Source: Nitrospira sp. (GTDB taxonomy: Bacteria; Nitrospirota; Nitrospiria; Nitrospirales; UBA8639). From it: a stretch of 64,000 nt of DNA. Location: NCBI GenBank assembly GCA_028819435.1, contig JAPPLK010000089.1:1-64000 (forward strand). Direction: 5' to 3'. Made by a program: the position numbers and the translations under genes. Of the stretch, positions 24,506 to 33,874 are shown in pieces. Each line of letters opens with the position of its first letter. Within the stretch, counting starts at the first letter, position 1. Under the pieces are notes generated by a model. That model ran no database searches. It was given only the letters and a program-made list of their open reading frames with translations, and had not been told where the DNA came from.

Positions 24506-26866
24506 ATGCCGCCATCCTATGCCGACGTCGTCTTCCCTCCCAGGACCTCTCAAGCGTTTACGTACCGTATTCCTCAATCGTGGAATTCCCAGCCCAAAAT
24601 AGGGCAATGGGTTCTGGCACCGTTCGGGTCGCGCGTCAAACCGGGTATTATTGTCTCTCTTGATGTAAACGCGAAGCAACCCCTGGTTGATCCGGGCCGT
24701 ATTCGCGAACTGTATCGTGTCACCTCGGCCCACTGGGAACCGGACCCCAAGCTGGTTGCGTTAGCGGAATGGATGACCGATTATTACCTGGCTCCGGCGG
24801 GAACCTGCCTGGCGCTTGTCCAACCACCGGATGTCCCCTTTCGCAGCAGCACACGTTGGACCATCACTCAGCAAGGGCAGCAACGCCTGGAAACGGCCAG
24901 GACCGGCACCTCCACGCACACCCTCCTCACCGCGCTCGCCAAGCGCTCCAAAGGCTTGGCGCAATCAACCATTGAAACGCTGCTGGACAACCCCTCCACG
25001 GTCTTACAAAGGCTCAAGCGAAACAAGTGGATTCAGGCCCGGCAGGACTGGACCGAACTGCCGGTCCAAAGCAGCCCCGCACCAATGTCCCTTGCTAAGG
25101 ATTTTCTCGAAGCCTCGGAAGAGAAAACCCTGGATTCCCGCTTTCGCGGGAATGACGGAGAGGGTAGCGGGAAGGTCGGAGGGAGGGGCGGCAAAAACAA
25201 GAGTAGGGTCGGAAAGAACGGCACGCCTGTACAGGGCGTTCCTGAAGCCCCGGAGGAAAACCCGGGCTTATTCTCTTGGCGGGGCCGTTTTCGGCAACAC
25301 CTTGCAGCCCAACGATTCGGTGAGATGCTGCTCACCGATTTGGAAGACCCGCAACCGCTGTTGGGTGACGTCATACAAGAAACAATGGCCCAGGGACGGA
25401 CGATCCTGGTGATTGCCCCGAATATCAACCGGGCAACACGTCTGGTCTCCTATCTTCGATATTCGGTGAAACAACCAATAGGCGAATTTCACAGCGGCCA
25501 TTCAGATAAACAGCGTCTTCAGCTTTGGCAAGCCATCAAACAAGGACACTATTCCGTAGTCGTGGGAACCAGGTCCGCGCTGTTTCTTCCTCTCCCTGCC
25601 CTGGGCTGCGTGTGGGTCGAACGCGAAGGGGACAACGCGTACAAGGAAGACCCGAGTCCACACTATCACGCCCGGGAGGTCGCACGAAAAAAAGCCGAGT
25701 TGGACGACGCCGTGCTCGTGCTGCACGCGCCTTACCCGACACTCGAGACCGTGCATCGCTTTGCCGAGGACGCTCCATGGGCTTTTGCCGGCAAAAGCAC
25801 ACCAAAGCCGGTTCAGGTAATCAACCTTCAGGACATGGCGTTCGGCACGATGTTCTCCGATGCCCTGCAAAACGGCATGGAGCAAGCCCTGAAGCAAGGC
25901 GGCGGAATCGTGATCTACCATAATCGCAAAGGATTTTCATCGTCCATCACCTGTCGGGATTGCGGGACCGCCCCACAATGCCCGCGCTGCCGCATCCCGT
26001 TGGGTCTCCGGCAATCACAACTACAGTGCCCCTACTGCGGCCAGACCGAACCCAGCCCGTCCGCGTGCCCGGCCTGTTCCAGCATTCGTTTGGAACCGGT
26101 GGGATTCGGCACGGAACGTCTTGAAGAAGAATTGCGCCGTTTGTACCCCAACGCCGCCATTGCCCGCTATGACGGCAACACGATACGGACCGAAGCCGTT
26201 GCGGACCGCATCCGCGAGCAATTTGCACAGGGCAGGATCCACGTGGTCGTCGGGACGGAATTGCTCTTCCAGGCGTCACCGTTCACGCCGGTGAGATGCG
26301 TCGGCATCCCCTATGCGGACGCCGGCCTGCACGTTCCGGATTTTCGATCGTCGGAACGCGTGTTTCACCATCTCCAACGGGCCGTGGATCTCGTAACCCC
26401 TGGCTTTTCCGGGTCCACGATCATTCAAACCCGCCTCCCTTCGCACCCGGTCATGCATGCCATCGGCCAACAACAGCCCGACTTCTTCTATGACCATGAA
26501 TTGGCCTTTCGCCGGCTGGTGGGGTATCCGCCCTTCGGGCAACTCATCCAATTGCACGTCTCAGGGCAAGATGCAACGGAAACCGAGAACGCCGCAAAAA
26601 CATGGCGCCAGCATCTCACGGAACAACTCGCATACATGATTGTGCAAGGCGAGATACAACGGGACGAACAGGACGCCATTCTAGGTCCCCTCGCCGCGTA
26701 TGGGGCCAAGCCGCGGGGACAGTGCCGCTACCATCTGCTGGTCAAAATCGCAGACGGCACCGCCGGGCGAACGCTCGTCCGACGGACGCTCGAGTCGATG
26801 ACCAAGGGGAAAACCCATCGAAGCCTGAAATTCGGGGGCAACGTGGACCCACTCGACGTGACGTAG
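24506..26866 (+). CDS. priA: PriA homologue with degenerate helicase motifs
   Basis: 786 residues. The N-terminal DNA-binding domain begins MPPSYADVVFPPRTSQAFTY. The zinc region at 483-524 keeps all eight cysteines (CRDCG, CPRC, CPYCG, CPAC). In the ATPase core every nucleotide motif is altered. The Walker A position (about 274-287) reads LLTDLEDPQPLL instead of G-x-TGSGKT, the DEEH box (about 372) is EREG, motif III LGSATP is LHAPYP, and the GTQM-KG and AGRAGR boxes are lost. So it should still bind replication forks and zinc but not hydrolyse ATP. A 30-base dispersed repeat is inserted in frame at 25129-25158, within a low-complexity linker. Confidence 0.88.
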   Translation: MPPSYADVVFPPRTSQAFTYRIPQSWNSQPKIGQWVLAPFGSRVKPGIIVSLDVNAKQPLVDPGRIRELYRVTSAHWEPDPKLVALAEWMTDYYLAPAGTCLALVQPPDVPFRSSTRWTITQQGQQRLETARTGTSTHTLLTALAKRSKGLAQSTIETLLDNPSTVLQRLKRNKWIQARQDWTELPVQSSPAPMSLAKDFLEASEEKTLDSRFRGNDGEGSGKVGGRGGKNKSRVGKNGTPVQGVPEAPEENPGLFSWRGRFRQHLAAQRFGEMLLTDLEDPQPLLGDVIQETMAQGRTILVIAPNINRATRLVSYLRYSVKQPIGEFHSGHSDKQRLQLWQAIKQGHYSVVVGTRSALFLPLPALGCVWVEREGDNAYKEDPSPHYHAREVARKKAELDDAVLVLHAPYPTLETVHRFAEDAPWAFAGKSTPKPVQVINLQDMAFGTMFSDALQNGMEQALKQGGGIVIYHNRKGFSSSITCRDCGTAPQCPRCRIPLGLRQSQLQCPYCGQTEPSPSACPACSSIRLEPVGFGTERLEEELRRLYPNAAIARYDGNTIRTEAVADRIREQFAQGRIHVVVGTELLFQASPFTPVRCVGIPYADAGLHVPDFRSSERVFHHLQRAVDLVTPGFSGSTIIQTRLPSHPVMHAIGQQQPDFFYDHELAFRRLVGYPPFGQLIQLHVSGQDATETENAAKTWRQHLTEQLAYMIVQGEIQRDEQDAILGPLAAYGAKPRGQCRYHLLVKIADGTAGRTLVRRTLESMTKGKTHRSLKFGGNVDPLDVT
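25129..25158. repeat. dispersed hairpin repeat inserted in the priA frame
   Basis: CCTGGATTCCCGCTTTCGCG plus GGAATGACGG has a TTCCCGC-TTTC-GCGGGAA hairpin. The same family occurs as facing copies at 52373-52471 and as a variant at 44141-44168. Here it is translated in frame (TLDSRFRGND) and lies in a non-conserved, glycine- and lysine-rich linker of PriA. Confidence 0.75.
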
Positions 26867-27025
26867 CAGCGTAAGCTTCCCTGTCAAGGAGACAATTCTT
26901 CCTCTTGCCTCAATAAGCCATCTTCTCACATAATTGTTGCTCCAAAAATCCCAAAGCAGGTTCTATCCAGGGAATCCTCGCTTTTGGTTGCCAGTTATGC
27001 GAAAAATTCATTGAATTGAAAATCA

Positions 27026-27607
27026 GTGACTGACTCCATACTGAAACGGTGGGATATCACGGTCGAGGAACTCACCCAAGTGGTTGATCAAAACCCAAGC
27101 CTCAGGGGAATGCTGCTCGGCTATCTGGCAGAGATGAAGTTGGAAAAATTATGGCCCAGACGTACTGGAGTTTCTGACGTATCGAAGCATGACGATCATG
27201 ACAGGAAAAAGAAAGGCGACCGTGTGGTTGCTTACAAAGGCAGGGAGTTTATCTTCGAATCAAAATCTCTACAGACCAATACGATACGAAAAACAGACGA
27301 GGGTTGGGTTGGCAAAACCCAAGTCGATGCGAGTGACAGACGTGAAGTCATTCTTCCCGATGGGACGAAAGTAAATACAACTTGTTTGCTTCGCAATGAA
27401 TTTCATATTCTGGCAGTCAACGTTTTTGCTTTTGAAGACAAATGGCGATTTGTCTTTGCAAAAAACAGCGACCTCCCGTCCTCAAAATACAAAGGCTATA
27501 CCGAGTATCAACGGAATCATTTGCTTGCCACTCTCGTGACGGTTCATTGGCCGCCCGTACCGCCATTCTATGAGGAACCCTTTACCTTGATGAACGAGAT
27601 GCTTTAG
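27026..27607 (+). CDS. putative type II restriction endonuclease, PD-(D/E)XK fold
   Basis: 193 residues from a GTG start. [20 protein letters not shown] contains D65 and E78-S-K80 spaced like the catalytic D...E-x-K of PD-(D/E)XK nucleases. A second conserved-looking element, [17 protein letters not shown], may take part in recognition. It converges on a DPPY methylase with a 26-base 3' overlap, which supports a restriction-modification pair. The region is more AT-rich than neighbouring priA. A named family was not recognised. Confidence 0.6.
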   Translation: MTDSILKRWDITVEELTQVVDQNPSLRGMLLGYLAEMKLEKLWPRRTGVSDVSKHDDHDRKKKGDRVVAYKGREFIFESKSLQTNTIRKTDEGWVGKTQVDASDRREVILPDGTKVNTTCLLRNEFHILAVNVFAFEDKWRFVFAKNSDLPSSKYKGYTEYQRNHLLATLVTVHWPPVPPFYEEPFTLMNEML

Positions 27608-28364
27608 TAAATCGCATTTGCGATCCCTTCTTGCCCTTTGGTCTTTTTACAAAGACAAGAAAGTACGAATGGTTCTTTCTGGCGTGTACTTGATTGATAA
27701 CCCTGCTCAGTCCGGGTTTGTTTGGCCTGACGACAATGAACAAATCTTTACAAAAAAATCCGATGGTGTCGTAGGCGTTGATGATTTCCACGTGCGTCAA
27801 ATTTTGCTTGTTCGCGCTCACTTCATCCTGACACTTGACGATAAATATCCCTCCCTCCTTTAGAACGCGGTGCGCTTCTTTGCCGCCTCCATTGTAAATC
27901 TCTAAAACAGCCTCGTGCCATTTGCCACCGTTAGGTTGAGGAGCTTCGTCGCCATTCGAATAATGCTCCCTGAACGTGCTGTGTGTCCCGTCGCCTGCCT
28001 TTGTCGTATTTCCTTTCCGGTAAAACCCTTCCATGTAAGGCGGGTCGAAGATTATCGCGTCAAAGGAACTGTTTTTGTAAGGGAGATTTTGGCAATCTAT
28101 GCCATCCGCAATATCGGATGGGGAAAAATCGTATTGACTCGTATCAATATTTTTCCAAAAAACTCCTTTGCCATACGTCACATCCGCGATTTTTGCTCCA
28201 TTCGGAACGTGAAGCTTCAACACCTTTGGAAAAATATCCGAATTATTTCCAATATATGCAGAGAATATAAGGTCTGAGGTAGCCACACCATTAGGGCTTC
28301 TTCTTCCTGAAGGCGTATGCCGTTCAGCCAAGTCAAACAGCATTTCAACTTGCTTCGTACTCAT
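27582..28364 (-). CDS. DNA methyltransferase (DPPY type)
   Basis: 260 residues from ATG 28362-28364. [10 protein letters not shown] (61-70) resembles the S-adenosylmethionine motif I, and DPPY (107-110) is motif IV of amino-methyltransferases. [13 protein letters not shown] is motif V/VI-like. It follows the RHH gene with overlapping stop and start region and converges on the PD-(D/E)XK gene. It would methylate adenine or cytosine-N4 at the site cut by that enzyme. Small size suggests a compact solitary or type II methylase. Confidence 0.8.
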   Translation of the reverse strand: MSTKQVEMLFDLAERHTPSGRRSPNGVATSDLIFSAYIGNNSDIFPKVLKLHVPNGAKIADVTYGKGVFWKNIDTSQYDFSPSDIADGIDCQNLPYKNSSFDAIIFDPPYMEGFYRKGNTTKAGDGTHSTFREHYSNGDEAPQPNGGKWHEAVLEIYNGGGKEAHRVLKEGGIFIVKCQDEVSANKQNLTHVEIINAYDTIGFFCKDLFIVVRPNKPGLSRVINQVHARKNHSYFLVFVKRPKGKKGSQMRFTKASRSSR

Positions 28365-28366
28365 CA

Positions 28367-28606
28367 CTATTCGATATTTCCGAATTGTTCTTCCAGAAGT
28401 TCCCTGATCGCATCTGCCATTTTAATGCCTTGTCGTGCGCACCCTACCTTGATATTGGCATGCAGAGAAGCTGGAACGTCAATCGTCAGACGTTTCATTT
28501 CCCCAGGATTTACTCCAAACACAGGAGACTCCTCACGCACCACCCAGCCCCGATTACCACTGTCGGGAAGAGGTTTGCGAGATTTGTTTTTTGAATCGTA
28601 TTTCAT
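28367..28606 (-). CDS. ribbon-helix-helix regulator (ParG/CopG-like)
   Basis: 79 residues. The C-terminal [20 protein letters not shown]...[13 protein letters not shown] is a clear ribbon-helix-helix: strand RLTIDVP, helix [14 protein letters not shown], turn, and helix [13 protein letters not shown]. The basic N-terminal 38 residues are probably flexible. It precedes the methylase in the same transcript and is likely a regulator of the restriction-modification set. This parallels the RHH gene at 2113-2310. Confidence 0.7.
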   Translation of the reverse strand: MKYDSKNKSRKPLPDSGNRGWVVREESPVFGVNPGEMKRLTIDVPASLHANIKVGCARQGIKMADAIRELLEEQFGNIE

Positions 28607-28660
28607 GATTTACGATTTTACAGAAAGTGACTTTATCCAGTCAAGATGTAAGGAAGTTTT

Positions 28661-29110
28661 TTACCGCTGCTTCTTTCGCTTGGCTTTGGCTTGGTTCGGC
28701 GTTAAGGGGGCAGCAGGTTCTTCGTGTGCGGGTTGGGTCCGGCGGTACAGGCCGTAGGCAAAGGTCAGCCAGAAGATTCCGGAAAACACTCCGAACAACA
28801 CCGCCGTGAAGACCTTGCTCATCTCTTCGAGAGGCGGTTCAGGACCGAATTGTTGAAGTTCGCCTAACATGAGAAACGGCCATGCGAGGCTTTCCAGTCC
28901 GAGCAACAGGGTGGACCACATCCAGACGTGAGCCACGCTGGGGCAGGTTTTTGCGAACACCACCATAAGCGCCACCACCACGACAACGGTCGCGCCCAAG
29001 GAGAGGTCTCCCTGAAGAAACCAGAGCCCTCCCGTCACGGCCATGGCACCGAGAACCGCATTGACCAGAAGGCGGACACTCAGGTTCGCCCCTACAGCAT
29101 CGTCCGGCAT
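28661..29110 (-). CDS. small hypothetical membrane protein
   Basis: 149 residues from ATG 29108-29110. The longer frame reaching 29164 begins inside unrelated sequence. Four hydrophobic stretches are visible: LLVNAVLGAMAVTGGLWFL, GATVVVVVALMVVFA, VWMWSTLLLGLESLAWPFLML and VFTAVLFGVFSGIFWLTFAYG. It ends in a basic KAKRKKQR tail. The family is unknown, and a cytoplasmic-membrane location is likely. The GGTTCGCCCCTAC repeat arm encodes part of its N-terminus (VGANLSVR). Confidence 0.5.
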   Translation of the reverse strand: MPDDAVGANLSVRLLVNAVLGAMAVTGGLWFLQGDLSLGATVVVVVALMVVFAKTCPSVAHVWMWSTLLLGLESLAWPFLMLGELQQFGPEPPLEEMSKVFTAVLFGVFSGIFWLTFAYGLYRRTQPAHEEPAAPLTPNQAKAKRKKQR

Positions 29111-29222
29111 GGACGCCACCTTAGCATATTTATTCTGAGGGCCGCACGGCACCATGGCCGTCATGGAGGGCAGGCGACCGTGAAGGCGTTACAAAACACT
29201 GGATGGGCTGAAGCTTTCCATT

Positions 29223-29260
29223 CCCCCTCACCCTACCCTCTCCCGCCAGGGGCGAGGGTT
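29223..29260. repeat. dispersed CCCTCACCCTACCCTCTCCC-type repeat
   Basis: This is the second copy of the family at 20499-20533, here with the hairpin CCTCTCCCGCC-AGGGGCGAGGGT. It lies between two minus-strand hypothetical genes. Confidence 0.6.
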
Positions 29261-29287
29261 TCCATGTAGAAGAGTCAACGGAACCAC

Positions 29288-29557
29288 TTACAGGGAATCA
29301 AGGGGAAAAGACGGGTTGTCTTCCGTCTCGGAAGGAGAAGAAGCGGAGCGCATGATTTCGGAGGGTTCGAATTCCTTGGCGGGTTCCCGGTTGTCACGAC
29401 CCTCGTCAAACGCATCCGCGGCATAGCCTCGGGCCTTCAGAATGCCGTCATACACGACCCGCGCAGACTGGGACCACGAGGCGTCGAAGGCCCGGCCCCG
29501 GTACGCCGACTCCGCGGCTTTCTTTTCATCATGGGTTAAGGGACGAGAGTGATTCAT
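29288..29557 (-). CDS. small hypothetical protein
   Basis: About 89 residues starting MNHSRPLTHDEKKAAESAYRG. A TTG start 12 codons earlier is also open but is weaker. The sequence is soluble, with THDEKKAAE-AYRGRAFD-SW at the N-terminus and an acidic C-terminal tail. I have the impression of a small conserved protein seen in Nitrospira-type genomes, but cannot name a family. Confidence 0.5.
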   Translation of the reverse strand: MNHSRPLTHDEKKAAESAYRGRAFDASWSQSARVVYDGILKARGYAADAFDEGRDNREPAKEFEPSEIMRSASSPSETEDNPSFPLDSL

Positions 29558-29623
29558 ACGAAAAGAGATAATACTCAAGACCGAACAAGTCAAGAGAGAG
29601 GGAAATTTCCATGGAAGGTTCGG

Positions 29624-31168
29624 TCATTTCCCGCCAATCGACAGGAATAGCGTCGAACGTCCACGTCTGAGGAGCACCAGGACCGCATCGTTTTCGTCGA
29701 GTTGACTGGTGACGCGATCGAAATCGTCCGCATCCGCGATGGCAACGCGGTTGATTTCCATGATGACGTCGTCTTTTCGTATACCGGCCTGCGCGGCACG
29801 GCTGTCAGGCCGGACCTTCATGACGCGCACACCTGTATCGCCGGCAGACCGTTCCACCGATTCGACCGTCAAGCCGGACAGGGCGTGATGCTCACCGACG
29901 GTACCCACTTCGCCGGTCCCGGCCATATCCTTGGGCATCAGTCCGATGACGACGTCAAGGCGCCTCTTGTTGCCTTCACGAAGAAGCTCTACAGTCACCC
30001 TGGTCTCGGGAGGAGTTTCAGCCACGTAGGTACGCAATTTGGTGGAATTCTCGACCGCGCGCCCGTCGTATTCCCGAATGATGTCACCCCGTTGAAACCG
30101 GGCGTCTTCGGCGGGACTCCCATCGACCACGTCGGTCACCAATGCGCCTTTGATCTCCGTGGTTTCAAATTGTTTCGCCAGGTCGGGAGTCAGGTCCTGG
30201 ATGGACACACCGAGCCAGCCCCGGACCATTTTGCCGTAGACTTTCAAACTCTGCGCCACCCCTTTGGCCATATTGCTCGGGATGGCAAACCCGATGCCCA
30301 TATATCCGCCGCTCCGGCTGAAGATGGCCGTGTTGATGCCGATGAGTTCCCCCCGGACGTTCACCAGTGCCCCGCCGGAATTGCCCGGGTTGATAGCCGC
30401 ATCCGTTTGGATAAAATCTTCGTAGTCGGCTATACCCACGTTGGCCCGTCCCACGGCGCTGATAATGCCCATGGTCACGGTCTGGTTCAGGCCGAAGGGG
30501 TTCCCCACGGCCACGACCATCTCGCCCACCTCCAACGTGCCGGAATCACCCCAGGAGAGGAACGGTAAATTCGACTCATCAATTTTCAATATGGCTAAGT
30601 CGGTCTTGGGATCGGTCCCGATCAATTCCGCCTCGAATTTCCGTTGATCCCCCAACACCACCTGGATTTCATCACCTTCGGCCACCACGTGATTGTTGGT
30701 GACGATGTAGCCATCGGGATTGACGATGACCCCGGACCCCATGCCCTGTTGCCGTCGTCTCGGCGCCTGACGGCGTTCCTCTCTGAACCGTTCTCCAAAA
30801 AATTTTCGAAAAAAGGGGTCGTCAAAAAACGGGGAGTGCGGAAACGGAGAACGTCGCGGAGCGGTCGTCTTCACGATGGAAATATTGACCACCGCGGGCG
30901 TGACTTTCTTGGCAATCGCGATCAGGTGCTGATTGAGCCGGAGCAGGTCTTCGCTCGTCGCGGGAGGAGAAAAGGCAGCCGGTTGAGACATGGAGGCTTG
31001 CGCAAGTAGCTCCGGAGGTGGACCCTGTTCTTCCGAAGCTTGGGTGACCGTAGACGGCTGAAAGAACGTCGCGCTCGCGCCCAACGCCAGGCATACGCAG
31101 ATAAAACTCCCGATCGCCAGGACGACGGGTTTTTTCAAGACGGAATTCAGGGACCATTGTTCTCGCAT
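29624..31168 (-). CDS. HtrA/DegQ-family periplasmic serine protease
   Basis: 514 residues. An N-terminal hydrophobic anchor (about 13-36) directs it to the periplasm. The trypsin-like domain has the triad H160 (VTNNHVVAEGD), D190 (KTDLAILKID) and S264 (NPGNSGGALVN). Two PDZ domains follow: about 320-400 (RGWLGVSIQDL...) and about 430-510 (DSRAAQAGIRKDDVIMEIN). The region 105-141 has a phenylalanine- and arginine-rich insert, the extended loop LA of Do-type proteases. It degrades or refolds misfolded envelope proteins. Confidence 0.93.
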   Translation of the reverse strand: MREQWSLNSVLKKPVVLAIGSFICVCLALGASATFFQPSTVTQASEEQGPPPELLAQASMSQPAAFSPPATSEDLLRLNQHLIAIAKKVTPAVVNISIVKTTAPRRSPFPHSPFFDDPFFRKFFGERFREERRQAPRRRQQGMGSGVIVNPDGYIVTNNHVVAEGDEIQVVLGDQRKFEAELIGTDPKTDLAILKIDESNLPFLSWGDSGTLEVGEMVVAVGNPFGLNQTVTMGIISAVGRANVGIADYEDFIQTDAAINPGNSGGALVNVRGELIGINTAIFSRSGGYMGIGFAIPSNMAKGVAQSLKVYGKMVRGWLGVSIQDLTPDLAKQFETTEIKGALVTDVVDGSPAEDARFQRGDIIREYDGRAVENSTKLRTYVAETPPETRVTVELLREGNKRRLDVVIGLMPKDMAGTGEVGTVGEHHALSGLTVESVERSAGDTGVRVMKVRPDSRAAQAGIRKDDVIMEINRVAIADADDFDRVTSQLDENDAVLVLLRRGRSTLFLSIGGK

Positions 31169-31317
31169 CTTACCTTCCTCATTGTTACTTGGAAATCTTA
31201 GAACGACCCGACGATGAGATTATACCATACGCCCGGCGCTGACAAATGTTCCCTCATGTCAGCCTCTCCCGGAAGGTGCAAGTCCTGCGTGGCGAAGGAC
31301 GTGCCTTATCCGATCAA

Positions 31318-32217
31318 TTACCGAAAAACTTCTTCTTTTGCGGACTCGGAAATCGCCAAGACGGCCGGATGCTTTAAACGGCGTTCAACCGTAACGCCAT
31401 AGAAGCGTTCCCTGAGCCCCGTCATTCGTCCCACTTTGTGAACTTGATTCTGCCGAGCGATTTCCGACTCAACGACCGAAGAGCCGGGAAACAGCCCGTG
31501 CCCTTCCTGGGCGAACGCTTGCATTGTGGCTCCGTCTTCAAACTCGCCGACAACGAACGGCTCTATCTCGAATTTTCGAAACCACTCATCCAAGCCGCGT
31601 CTGAGCATGGAATTGGGCGTGGGCAACAGAAACGGTGCCCCATCCAATGATTGTGGAAATTTCCGTCGATAGTGAGAGGCCAAGTGTTCGGGGCCGAAGA
31701 GCGTCACCCCTGATTCCCCGAGCAGGTGGCTATGAGCCTCGACACTGACGCTGGGCGGGACGGGAGTGTCCGTTAAGACAATGTCCAGGGTATGGAGAGC
31801 GAGTTCGCCCAACAACCGTTCCAAACGACCTTCCCAGCACACGATTTTCATGTGCTCGAATTGTTTGTACGCAACCTTCAGCAATTTATAGGCCACCATC
31901 TTGGGGACGACTTCCGCAATGCCGACCACCAGGCGAATGGGGTGCCGGGTTCCATAGCCTTTCAACGTATTCGTTAATTCTCTGCCGAGTGAAAAAATTT
32001 CATCCGCGTAACGGTAAACCACTTTTCCGACGTCCGTCAGAACCAGTTTGCGGCCTACGCGAGAAAACAATTGCTCACCGATCGCGTCTTCAAGCGCGCG
32101 AAGCTGCGCGCTCAGCGCGGGTTGGGACAACGACAGCACTTCACGGGCCTGCTTGATGGAACCTTCGCGGGCAATTACCCAGAAATAGAGCAAATGATGG
32201 TAGTTCAGCCAATCCAT
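31318..32217 (-). CDS. nhaR: LysR-family regulator, NhaR-like
   Basis: 299 residues. The N-terminus MDWLNYHHLLYFWVIAREGSIKQAREVLSLSQPALSAQLRALE is the NhaR variant of the LysR winged helix, and the effector domain (about 90-299) follows the same family. NhaR activates sodium/proton antiporter genes in response to sodium. A NhaD-type antiporter lies 14 kb away at 46290-47726, so regulation of that gene is plausible but not shown. It is divergent from the HlyD-TolC genes; a 200-base AT-rich region separates them. Confidence 0.85.
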   Translation of the reverse strand: MDWLNYHHLLYFWVIAREGSIKQAREVLSLSQPALSAQLRALEDAIGEQLFSRVGRKLVLTDVGKVVYRYADEIFSLGRELTNTLKGYGTRHPIRLVVGIAEVVPKMVAYKLLKVAYKQFEHMKIVCWEGRLERLLGELALHTLDIVLTDTPVPPSVSVEAHSHLLGESGVTLFGPEHLASHYRRKFPQSLDGAPFLLPTPNSMLRRGLDEWFRKFEIEPFVVGEFEDGATMQAFAQEGHGLFPGSSVVESEIARQNQVHKVGRMTGLRERFYGVTVERRLKHPAVLAISESAKEEVFR

Positions 32218-32417
32218 GACTTGAAACTATACATTTAGAAAATGGATGAATCAATATATGATTATCTATTTGCTTATAGACAAAATGCGAATTATCACAA
32301 GTAAGAATTGAAGAGCACGCTCTACTAAGCGTAAAAAGACGATGACTATGGCCGCGCATCGCTCCATGAATGCCGGTGCAAACACAAAAATTTCTGGAGA
32401 CTTGAGGAAAAATAAAC

Positions 32418-33821
32418 GTGCCCAGGGGATGGAAACCCAACCGGGAAATTGGGCTATTCGGCATCCAATTTCTTCCTTCGACCAGGCGGCTGAGATCCCA
32501 TGCCGCGGTCCGCGTTCCTCGTCGCTTGCGGACATGGTCTCGCTCGGCCGTTGGGCTGTTTCTGGTCTTCGGAGTGACGGTGAGTTTCGTGCCGTGGACA
32601 TAGACGGTCACCGTCCAAGGCCGGTTATCCGCCTATTCGCCGTCGGAACGACCCCAGGAAATCCACGCCCAGATCAACGGACGCATTCGCACGTGGCACG
32701 TGAATGAAGGCATGGCCGTCAATGGCGGAGATCTGGTTCTCGAACTGGACGACGTCAATCCTGGATTCATGGCTCCGGATCTCCTGCAACGACTGGAACA
32801 ATCACGCCAGGCTCTTGAGGACCGGCGTCGAGCCGCTTTGGCACGCGCAGACATCCTGGCCCAACGTCTCGAAGAAATGACGAAACTGACACAGGCGGCC
32901 TCGACCTCGGCCAAAGCCCGCGTATCCGAGGCTGAGCATAAAGTCCAAAGTGCCAGGCAACGCGTGGCCAGGGCAAAGGTGACTCAGCAGACCGCCACCT
33001 TAAACCTGGAGCGTTCACGCATTTTGGAAGCTGACGGCTTGGTTTCACGACGGGAACTGGAACTGGCGATCCAAACTGAGATCGCCTCCCGCGCGGAAGT
33101 CAAGGCTGCTCAAGCCGCGTTACGCGAAGCGGAACAAGCACGACGAGCCTTGGCGCACGGTCGCGAACAAATTGACGCGGAATTGATCCAGCGCGAACTG
33201 GATACGCGGTCCCAAAGAGCTTCCGCCCTAGCCGATGCGGCCAAGGCATCCGAAGAATTGGCAGATGTGGAATTGAAACGGTCCAATGCCTTGCAACGAC
33301 GTGCGGCCGGCCGGGTCGTCGCTCCTCTTGCCGGTACCGTGGTCCGCCTGACCCCAATCGGCCTCGGCGAAATCGTACACCCCGGTGACGAGTTATTCAC
33401 GATCGTCCCTTCGAGTGCCTCCCGAGCCGTTGAAATGTGGGCCGAGGCGATTGATGCGCCGCTTCTGAAACCAGGCAGACAAGTCCGTTTACTGCTTCAC
33501 GGTATCCCGGCCATTCCCATTCCAGCGTGGCCCGAGTTGATGGCTGGCACCTACGACGGGCGTATTCAGGTCGTAGATCAATCGGCTTCGGCAAACGGCA
33601 AATTTCGTTTGTGGGTGGTGCCAGAGACTGTACGTCGAAACTGGCCGCCTCAAGAACAAGTCCGGCAAGGGACCCAGGTCATAGGGTGGGTCATCCTCAA
33701 TCGCGTACCGTTGTGGTACGAGATGTGGCGCCGTTTCAATTTGTTTCCGGCAGATTATGAAACAGGAGAAAAAGCGTTGACCGACGTGTTTCTGCCGAAA
33801 GCCGGACGCCGCGGGAAGTGA
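32418..33821 (+). pseudogene. HlyD-family membrane fusion protein with in-frame amber codon
   Basis: From GTG 32418 (preceded by GAGGAAA) the frame encodes a membrane anchor ending VSFVPWT, then TAG at 32601-32603 (codon 62). The same frame then resumes with TVTVQGRLSAYSPSERPQE and continues intact for about 405 codons: lipoyl/barrel-sandwich part, long coiled coil (about 110-280) and beta-barrel. In relatives the stop position is a glutamine (PWTQ), so one C-to-T change explains it. An internal ATG at 32700 would omit the anchor. The gene is either a recent pseudogene, a sequencing error, or read through. The family connects inner-membrane exporters to TolC. Confidence 0.82.
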
Positions 33822-33874
33822 AGGAACTGACGGTCCGGCTGTATGCACGAGGACATCTATCAGAGGGGGACAGG

